From positions 1-7,726 of the forward strand of contig JAQSXD010000176.1 in assembly GCA_029266295.1 (NCBI GenBank): 7,726 nucleotides of DNA. Direction: 5' to 3'. Origin of the DNA: Bacillota bacterium. GTDB taxonomy: Bacteria; Bacillota; Clostridia; Peptostreptococcales; Anaerovoracaceae. The position numbers and the translations under genes are program-made. The notes under the pieces are model-generated. The model ran no database searches. It was not told the DNA's origin and worked only from the letters and a program-made list of their open reading frames with translations. Of this stretch, positions 1 to 4,847 are shown piece by piece (the stretch's first letter is position 1; each line of letters opens with the position of its first letter).

Positions 1-959
1 TCTTTCATTTTAAGATCAGTTATATCACGGAGAATACAATGGGTTTGTTTGAACGCACCATCAATATCATACCCGATCTTTCCTTCAAAAGCGATATGCA
101 TCAGTTTCCCTCTTTTGTGGATCAGTATGAATTCACTCTGTGCATATCCTCGTGCCCGAAAAACCGGGAATTGCCTCTGAAATTGCATTTTCGATTCTAG
201 TGTCAGAAAGTCACCAAACCATCTGCCGAGGACCTCTTCTCTGCTGTATCCCATGGTGTCCAGCCATTGCTGATTCACATTTAAAAAGCAGCCATTCTCA
301 TCGAGAGATTGATATCCAAGCGGAGCATGGTTGAACAGCATTTGAAACCGTTCTTCCGATTGTCTGAGCTGCAGTTGATATGCTCTTATCTCCTGCTGGC
401 GAAGCAGAAGAAGGCATAAAAGAATTGAGAAAACAGGATAAATAAGAAGAACAGGTATTCCAATATCTCTCAGCACCGATACGCTTTCGGGATAGGGCAG
501 CATTAACATGCAGATCAGCATGGCGCTATGTACGGATAAACTCATAACATATACATTCAGCCAATTCCACTTTTTTGATCTCGGATATAAGATCAACCTC
601 CAGGCTGACCCGATTAACGCGCTGGTTAGAATAATTCCTAATCCGGGGAGCGCTCCGATTCCCCCGCCATACAGCCTGAAAGCCATCGCAGAAATCACGG
701 TAATTACGGTCGGAATCGGCCCAAAAATCAATGCAGAGGTACTAATTAGAATGGAACGGGTATCAATCATCAATCCTGGCTGAAGCTCTAACGGGATCTT
801 CATAATCAGGATGCAGATCATTGAGATCAGGGTGCCGCTAATCAACTGCAGCACTCTGCTACTTCTAACAGGAAACAGATACGTTAATTCATGCACTACC
901 GCTAGGGTAAGCAGCAATGCTGCATTATTCACCAATGCTATAAAAATTGATTGATCCAT
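1..959 (-). CDS. Membrane sensor protein: LytS/YhcK-type 5TM receptor plus PAS domain (3' end beyond left edge)
   Basis: Reading the minus strand from the ATG at 959-957 gives about 319 codons without a stop up to the left edge, so the C-terminus is missing. The first ~185 residues are very hydrophobic, with five or six membrane segments. The segment around residues 68-120, with GPIPTV, FRLYGGGIGALPGLG and a closing SAWR, matches the 5TMR-LYT receptor family of LytS and YhcK. A short charged helix (RQQEIRAYQLQLRQSEERF) leads into a PAS domain at about 200-315 (SEERFQMLFNHAPLGY, then NGCFLNVNQQWLDTMGYSREE, ending ILRDITDLK). In this family the output is usually a histidine kinase, GGDEF or HD-GYP domain; it cannot be seen here, so kinase versus cyclic-di-GMP enzyme stays open. 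The start is supported by GGAGG at 966-970, six bases upstream. The protein probably senses a membrane or small-molecule signal at the inner face of the cytoplasmic membrane. Confidence 0.88.
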   Translation of the reverse strand, partial: MDQSIFIALVNNAALLLTLAVVHELTYLFPVRSSRVLQLISGTLISMICILIMKIPLELQPGLMIDTRSILISTSALIFGPIPTVITVISAMAFRLYGGGIGALPGLGIILTSALIGSAWRLILYPRSKKWNWLNVYVMSLSVHSAMLICMLMLPYPESVSVLRDIGIPVLLIYPVFSILLCLLLLRQQEIRAYQLQLRQSEERFQMLFNHAPLGYQSLDENGCFLNVNQQWLDTMGYSREEVLGRWFGDFLTLESKMQFQRQFPVFRARGYAQSEFILIHKRGKLMHIAFEGKIGYDIDGAFKQTHCILRDITDLKMK

Positions 960-971
960 TCTCTCCCTCCA

Positions 972-987
972 AACAGAATTCTCTGTT
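972..987 (-). other. Small hairpin just upstream of the sensor gene's ribosome binding site
   Basis: Perfect 6-bp arms AACAGA/TCTGTT with a four-base loop lie two bases before the GGAGG at 966-970. It could modulate ribosome access, but a stem this short may be chance. Confidence 0.3.
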
Positions 988-1021
988 CCAATCTGTACTC
1001 TTAAATTAGTACTCCACCTAG

Positions 1022-1056
1022 AGTTTAGGCTATCGTTCTCACAAATTTCTCACAAA
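1022..1056 (-). promoter_or_regulatory. Candidate response-regulator site (11-bp-period direct repeat) with -10-like TAAACT
   Basis: On the minus strand TTTGTGAGAA occurs twice, at 1056-1047 and 1045-1036, an exact 10-base match with an 11-bp period. That is one helical turn, the arrangement used by OmpR/PhoB-type response regulators. Eight bases further downstream lies TAAACT (1027-1022), 4/6 to the -10 consensus, with no good -35 at normal spacing, which fits an activator-dependent promoter for the sensor gene. The leader would be about 55 nt. The repeat is directly visible; its function is inference. Confidence 0.35.
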
Positions 1057-1095
1057 ATCGAGTTTTTTCGACTTTTCATCTCCCGGATTATGATC

Positions 1096-1140
1096 TAAAC
1101 GACAAGAATAGTGACGAATCGTCACTATTCTTGTCGTTTA
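1096..1140. repeat. Perfect 45-bp palindrome (21-bp arms, 3-base loop): operator or terminator
   Basis: Arms 1096-1116 and 1120-1140 are exactly complementary around the loop AAT, with core GTGACG-AAT-CGTCAC and ends TAAACG/CGTTTA. It lies 60 nt after the arylsulfotransferase stop codon and about 137 nt before the sensor gene start. It could act as a terminator, but the tract after the stem on the minus strand (TTTAGATCATAAT) is poor in T. It also begins a few bases downstream of a good -10 box, so it could be an operator or a 5' stem-loop at the transcription start. The symmetry is certain; the role is not. Confidence 0.8.
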
Positions 1141-1148
1141 ATATACAA

Positions 1149-1175
1149 ATTATATCAAGTTAATGGGTTAGTCAA
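1149..1175 (-). promoter_or_regulatory. Candidate sigma-A promoter with extended -10, reading toward the sensor gene
   Basis: On the minus strand TTGACT (1175-1170) is followed after 15 bases by a perfect TATAAT (1154-1149) preceded by TG at the extended -10 position (TGA-TATAAT). The 15-bp spacer is shorter than ideal, which the extended -10 could compensate. The predicted start near 1142 falls at the edge of the 45-bp palindrome. It would give the sensor gene a leader of about 180 nt. This is a sequence match only. Confidence 0.45.
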
Positions 1176-1199
1176 CCTTTAAATTACACTCAGCGTTCA

Positions 1200-2759
1200 T
1201 TAGCGGCTCAGTTCAGTTCCTATCACCAGAGGATCACAGGTGTTGTGAGAGACCCGCTTTGGAAGCGTAGTAATACAGGAAGTACCGATAACCTTTCCGC
1301 AGGCATCCAGTGCCGTAACTCTGTAAAAAGAGCCTGCACATTTGATACGAATCGCCGTTTCAAAACCGGAGCGCGGTACACAGCATCCCACCGGAGAAAG
1401 TTTTGTGCGATCACATCCGGAATAAACCTGCCATGCAGCAACCTCTGTAGCTCCATTCCATGAGGCATAAACCGTCACTCCGCATTTGTTCCTGCGAACA
1501 GCGATGCAGGGCGGACAAAGGGGACAGCCAACCCATCTGTTTTTAAAGCTGCGATAAGAAATATTTTGATTGGGGAAACGTACATCATATAAAAAGTTGG
1601 TCGATGGATTTTCAGAAGTATTTCCTGCTTGCGCAAATTCCGAAAGATATGGTTCCTGTCCCCATCCGATAAACTGATTACAGTTCTCAAGCTGCTGAAC
1701 ATTGCCCTGACTGGCGGCAAACAAACCGGGATCATGATAATAAGTCCGATCTGCTTCCGCAGTCATTCTCCTGAAATTAAGGTGCAGGATCAACCCCCTG
1801 GACTGTCCTTGGGGCGGATCGTTTTCCGAAGCACAGCATGCATCGTCAAAGAGGCTGATTCGAGACCCCCATCGGTATCTGGCGTCATGCTGCCAGGAAA
1901 ATCCGGAACCCGATGCAATTGCAAAGTCGCTTTTGCGTCCTCCCAGCTGCCATTGTACCCCGCCCGTCTTTTTATCAATCTGATAAATTGCCCACATATT
2001 TCGCATGCTGATCAGCAGGGCGCCGTCAGGACCTTCCTCCACGGAGTTCAGATGATAACAATCCCAGATATGATTCGATTCAGCAGCAGATGAGGCCGGC
2101 AGCATGGAGTCTGCCGGATCAATATGATTCAGAGCATTCCAAAAGAAAAGAAGTTCTCCGGTTTCCAGGTCAACTTCCTGGATGGAATAATCGTCGATAG
2201 ATCCGTTTGCAGGCCCGCCGTAACGAGTAAGATCTGCCGGCACCTGCTTGACAGCGGTGAACAAAGCAGTATTGCGTCTTGTGATGGTAAATTCATGAAC
2301 ATCTGCAGTATACCCTTCTCCCGCCGTTATTTTTTTAATGACCCTGTAGTGACTGTCGAGTATTTGGAAGAAGGCTCCCGGTTCCGGATCTCCGGCAGGA
2401 AGGTCAGGATCAGCAGACTGGGTGCCTGATATGGTTCCCTGCCACATGGTTAGAACTGGTCTGCCCCGATAGTTTTGAACTCTGAAATCGGTATTCTGCT
2501 CATATCGATTCGCAAGCGGCCGAAACCACACCGGATTGCCGCACTGATCCATGATTAGCGCACCAGTCTGACCGATCATTCTTTCTCCAAAAGCAGTATA
2601 GGGAGCTGTAAAGATCAACCCCGGTGCAGTTCCTGGCCGATTTTTGTTAATGTGCACCTTCATAGGATGCAGATTTGGAGCCGATACAAAGCACCAGGCC
2701 CCGGAATCGTTTCTTTTTATTTTTACATTGCGAGGTCTATCCGTTTTTATATCGGACAT
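1200..2759 (-). CDS. Arylsulfotransferase (ASST) family protein, cytoplasmic type with cysteine-rich Fn3-like C-terminal domain
   Basis: 519 residues. The family (Arylsulfotran_2/ASST-like six-bladed propellers) moves sulfate between phenolic compounds without PAPS, through a sulfated histidine in the studied E. coli AssT. Family marks seen: RPGTAPGLIF at 41-50, GALIMDQCGNPVWF at 66-79, VHEFTITRRNTALFTA at 154-169, DCYHLNSVEEGPDGALLISM at 233-252, GGVQWQLGG at 266-274 and FSWQHDARY at 287-295. Conserved histidines H155, H236 and H291 are candidates for the active site; which one carries sulfate cannot be told. Residues ~425-500 (VTVYASWNGATEVAAWQVY, SGFETAI, FYRVTALDACGKVIGTS) match the Fn3-like tail of actinobacterial relatives but carry many extra cysteines: 11 lie between 412 and 508. 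No signal peptide or membrane segment is present, unlike the exported enterobacterial enzyme. AGGAG at 2770-2774, ten bases before the ATG, supports the start. The substrate is unknown, and a non-enzymatic propeller role is possible. Confidence 0.85.
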   Translation of the reverse strand: MSDIKTDRPRNVKIKRNDSGAWCFVSAPNLHPMKVHINKNRPGTAPGLIFTAPYTAFGERMIGQTGALIMDQCGNPVWFRPLANRYEQNTDFRVQNYRGRPVLTMWQGTISGTQSADPDLPAGDPEPGAFFQILDSHYRVIKKITAGEGYTADVHEFTITRRNTALFTAVKQVPADLTRYGGPANGSIDDYSIQEVDLETGELLFFWNALNHIDPADSMLPASSAAESNHIWDCYHLNSVEEGPDGALLISMRNMWAIYQIDKKTGGVQWQLGGRKSDFAIASGSGFSWQHDARYRWGSRISLFDDACCASENDPPQGQSRGLILHLNFRRMTAEADRTYYHDPGLFAASQGNVQQLENCNQFIGWGQEPYLSEFAQAGNTSENPSTNFLYDVRFPNQNISYRSFKNRWVGCPLCPPCIAVRRNKCGVTVYASWNGATEVAAWQVYSGCDRTKLSPVGCCVPRSGFETAIRIKCAGSFYRVTALDACGKVIGTSCITTLPKRVSHNTCDPLVIGTELSR

Positions 2760-2769
2760 TACGATTCAT

Positions 2770-2774
2770 CTCCT
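2770..2774 (-). promoter_or_regulatory. Ribosome binding site of the arylsulfotransferase-family gene
   Basis: AGGAG on the minus strand, ten bases upstream of the ATG at 2759. An ATG inside the spacer (AGATGAATCG) is in another frame, so the site fixes the 2759 start. Confidence 0.7.
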
Positions 2775-2783
2775 AAAGCCAGA

Positions 2784-2811
2784 AAACGCTGATCCAATTC
2801 GATCAGTGTTT
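2784..2811 (-). terminator. Stem-loop with T-run in the arylsulfotransferase leader: possible attenuator or terminator
   Basis: On the minus strand AAACACTGATC pairs with GATCAGCGTTT around GAATTG, giving 11 pairs including one G-U. The right arm runs into TTTTCTGGCTTT. It ends about ten bases before the AGGAG of the arylsulfotransferase-family gene. It could terminate readthrough from the WYL gene or act as an attenuator. No competing antiterminator was recognised, and the T-run is partly used in the stem, so strength is uncertain. Confidence 0.45.
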
Positions 2812-2820
2812 CCTCTGTCT

Positions 2821-2863
2821 ATCTGAATTATTTCGGCCCGAGCAGATGCTCCGGCCCTCAGAT
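2821..2863. repeat. Imperfect inverted repeat with GC-rich core
   Basis: The core GGCC-x-GAGCA / TGCTC-x-GGCC (2835-2844 and 2847-2856) has one internal mismatch and a two-base loop. It is flanked by ATCTGA (2821-2826) and TCAGAT (2858-2863), which are also complementary. No clear T-run follows on either strand. It is either a weak terminator for the WYL gene or a protein-binding palindrome upstream of the arylsulfotransferase-family gene. Confidence 0.5.
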
Positions 2864-2908
2864 ACTATATAATATGGAAAGATGAAAGAAACGGTGTAAT
2901 ACTCTCAA

Positions 2909-2927
2909 CGAAGTAAGCTTACGTTCG
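2909..2927. repeat. Short near-palindrome centred on GTAAGCTTAC
   Basis: CGAA-GTAAGCTTAC-G-TTCG is self-complementary apart from one extra base, and sits 40 nt beyond the stop of the WYL regulator. With almost no loop it looks more like a dimeric protein site than a terminator. The rest of the 2760-2966 gap apart from the two hairpins above shows nothing else; I could not pick a convincing promoter for the arylsulfotransferase-family gene. Confidence 0.35.
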
Positions 2928-2966
2928 CTTTGGTAAATGAACCGGACACCGATCGACTGGCTTGAT

Positions 2967-3878
2967 TTATGAATGCTTTGCATGGTAGCGGGCAGAAATC
3001 CGTTCTGCCTGCTCCTGAAGCTTTGCCCTGACGTGTTCCGGCTCCAGTACGGTCAAACTGTCTCCATAGGATAAAAGATAACCGATGAGCCAATTGCTCT
3101 CAGGGAGCCTGACCGTTATGGAAAAGGAGCCGTCATCCATACGCTGGATATCCGTCTCACTGAAATCGTCAAATACCCGGTAGGCACTGTCCTGTGTAAC
3201 GTTCATCCGAAGGCAGAGAAGGGAGGCCTCATCCTCTTCCAGATTGAGGCTTTCCGGAATTACTTTCTCTTGAAAAGATTCATCCGACAATATGATTTCT
3301 GACATTCTGGCGATCTTAAACGTGCGGTATGCTTTACGGGACCTGCAATATCCATAGAGATACCAAGCGTATACCTTGAAGATCAGCTTGACAGGCTCCA
3401 CCGTCCGGCTGCTGCTCTCTCCCGCTGCGTTAAAGTATTCAAAGCAGATTACTCTGCGGTTTAAGATTGCTTCCTTTAGCATTGAAAAGCTGCTCTGACT
3501 GTCCTTTCCGCTGCCCCACGGCGTGAGATCTGCCTCAATCCAGTCGCTGCTCTTATGATCGAAAATTGCGTTAAGTTTCCCCAGAACCTTCCGGCTTTCA
3601 GGGCTTTGCGCAACGGAAAGGCTCTGAAGCGCATAGAGTATTTCATTTTTTTCCTCTTCAGAAAAGACAGACTTATTCAAAATGAAATTGTCCATCAGAG
3701 AGATTCCCCCGCCTTTCCCCTGGCTTGTGTAAACCGGAATCCCCGCAGAGGACAAGATGTCTAAATCCCTGTAAATCGTCCTTGTGGAAACTTCGAACCG
3801 TTCCGCAAGTTCTCTCGCGGTAACGGATTTTTTATTGAGTAGTAAATATACCATTTCAAATAGTCGATTGATCTGCAT
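2967..3878 (-). CDS. YafY-type HTH/WYL-domain transcriptional regulator
   Basis: 303 residues from the chosen ATG. The N-terminal winged helix-turn-helix of DeoR/YafY type is at about 1-55 (MQINRLFEMVYLLLNKKSVT, then ELAERFEVSTRTIYRDLDIL, then the wing QGKGGGISL). The WYL domain is at about 132-197, with VICFEYFNAAG, VEPVKLIFKVYAWYLYGYC (the literal W-Y-L at 172-174) and KAYRTFKIARMSEI. A WCX-like C-terminal extension follows at about 220-295. The family binds DNA as a dimer, and the WYL domain senses a ligand, often a nucleotide or nucleic acid fragment. An in-frame ATG five codons upstream (3893) has no ribosome binding site. The ATG at 3878 has GGGGTG at 3884-3889, and relatives as I recall them begin with the same MQI-RLFE motif, so the shorter start is preferred. 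The target is unknown; the neighbouring DinB gene, the 3958-4013 palindrome and itself are natural candidates. Confidence 0.92.
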   Translation of the reverse strand: MQINRLFEMVYLLLNKKSVTARELAERFEVSTRTIYRDLDILSSAGIPVYTSQGKGGGISLMDNFILNKSVFSEEEKNEILYALQSLSVAQSPESRKVLGKLNAIFDHKSSDWIEADLTPWGSGKDSQSSFSMLKEAILNRRVICFEYFNAAGESSSRTVEPVKLIFKVYAWYLYGYCRSRKAYRTFKIARMSEIILSDESFQEKVIPESLNLEEDEASLLCLRMNVTQDSAYRVFDDFSETDIQRMDDGSFSITVRLPESNWLIGYLLSYGDSLTVLEPEHVRAKLQEQAERISARYHAKHS

Positions 3879-3957
3879 TTCTTCACCCCACATCAGTATT
3901 TAATGAAATAACCCAAAATTCATCCTTATAAAATTTTAGGTTGATTCTGTACTTCCT

Positions 3958-4013
3958 ATATTATAAAACGCATAATCTGACATTTCCATGTCAAGTTATG
4001 CGTTTTATAATAT
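3958..4013. repeat. 56-bp near-perfect inverted repeat between the DinB and WYL genes
   Basis: Arms of 26 bases (3958-3983 and 3988-4013) pair around a four-base loop, apart from a two-base interruption (TC against AG) of which one position is a wobble on either strand. Each arm holds AAAACGCATAA or its complement, so an A-run precedes and a T-run ends the strong part of the stem on both strands, as in bidirectional terminators. It lies 39 nt past the DinB stop and about 80 nt before the WYL gene start. On the minus strand it also contains TTGACA and TATAAT, but 23 bases apart, too far for an ordinary promoter. Likely the DinB terminator; an operator or dispersed palindromic element is possible. 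Confidence 0.75.
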
Positions 4014-4052
4014 TTGTTTTATTTCAGTTGATAATTTATTTTATATTCTTGA

Positions 4053-4628
4053 TCATTTATGATCCAGTGAGGCTTTCATAAAACGGCAGTATCCAATCTC
4101 TGCGGCATTCTTCATCAGCTCGAGGTTCAGCCAGGCAGCCAGCTCATAAAACGGCCTGTTTTCAAAGGGCCACTTGGTCCGGCTGCTGCTCTTCAGTTCG
4201 TCATCCGTCAGCGTTGACAGCAAAGAACGCCATTTGTCCTCCAACAGTTCGATCTCAGCTTTCACGGCCTGTGCACTGCCCGGCCACGTGACACCTTCTT
4301 TCGTAAGGGTTCCGTTGCCAAAGGAGTGATCAAAGACCATGGACCACCAAAACAAAATATGCCATGTAGTCCACGCGATACTGGATGCCCCCATGCCATA
4401 TTCCTCAGTTTCCGGCCAGTCAGCTTTCCAGGTTCCCTGGGATTCTGTAACATGCAGCCCTTGGCCGCCGGGCCGCCAAAGGCATGTCCCGTTATCCAAA
4501 TCGTGCAGATGGAAATCCAGCATCTGACACGCAATATCAAACTGAAATAACAATGTATCGATCAATACTTGATTCTCTGCTTCCAGTCCATCCTGCCCAG
4601 CTTCCTGATTCTTTTTTCCGCTTTCCAT
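4053..4628 (-). CDS. DinB-superfamily (DinB_2-like) protein
   Basis: 191 residues from the chosen start. It resembles clostridial DinB-family proteins: NQVLIDTLLFQFDIACQML, the segment ADWPETEEYGMG, SSIAWTTWHILFWWSMVFDH, SFGNGTL, and a C-terminal helix PFYELAAWLNLELMKNAAEI. The superfamily folds as a four-helix bundle; many members bind a metal through three histidines and act as thiol transferases or hydrolases. Here the histidine of TTWH (H90) is present, but the usual C-terminal HxxxH is replaced in LELMKNAAEIG, so metal chemistry may be changed or lost. Three starts are possible: GTG at 4676 (preceded by GGGAGAG), ATG at 4634, and ATG at 4628, which has AGGGG seven bases upstream. Family similarity starts well inside all of them. 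The gene ends before the large 3958-4013 inverted repeat. Cytoplasmic; function unknown. Confidence 0.85.
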   Translation of the reverse strand: MESGKKNQEAGQDGLEAENQVLIDTLLFQFDIACQMLDFHLHDLDNGTCLWRPGGQGLHVTESQGTWKADWPETEEYGMGASSIAWTTWHILFWWSMVFDHSFGNGTLTKEGVTWPGSAQAVKAEIELLEDKWRSLLSTLTDDELKSSSRTKWPFENRPFYELAAWLNLELMKNAAEIGYCRFMKASLDHK

Positions 4629-4817
4629 ATCCATTCCCCTCTCGTTCTTCGTGATTCTCCATTCTGCATATTCCACCTTTCTCTCCCGCAGAACAAATCA
4701 GAATAAACGTCCTATGATCTATTCTCCCGGGCAGCGGCTGGAATATTCACACATCCCCAAGCCATCGGGCCAGAATATTTTATTTGAGCCCCATTACTGG
4801 CAGCAGACATTGATAAT

Positions 4818-4847
4818 AGCATAGCCGAAGACGCGCAACCTTGTCAA
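4818..4847 (-). promoter_or_regulatory. Candidate sigma-A promoter of the DinB gene, overlapping the helicase stop codon
   Basis: On the minus strand a perfect TTGACA (4847-4842) is separated by 18 bases from TATGCT (4823-4818, 4/6 to TATAAT). The TGA stop of the AraC-GNAT-HelD gene lies inside the -35 box. The transcript would have a leader of roughly 130-185 nt depending on the DinB start. That leader (4677-4811) contains an approximate GCTGGAATATT/GCCAGAATATT direct repeat near 4737 and 4769, but no riboswitch I recognise. No terminator is visible after the helicase gene, so readthrough is also possible. Confidence 0.5.

Noticed and set aside
508..783. Plus-strand open frame of 91 codons
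   Set aside because: Antisense to the membrane region of the 5TM-PAS sensor, which explains the sequence completely.
1629..2093. Plus-strand open frame of 154 codons
   Set aside because: Antisense to the arylsulfotransferase-family gene, whose protein has clear family motifs; no domain seen in the plus-strand translation.
3958..4013. Insertion sequence ends or CRISPR repeat
   Set aside because: A single palindrome with no transposase, target duplication or repeated spacing; no array anywhere in the window.
4677..4811. Riboswitch in the DinB leader
   Set aside because: The leader has several weak inverted segments but no conserved core of a riboswitch class that I recognise.
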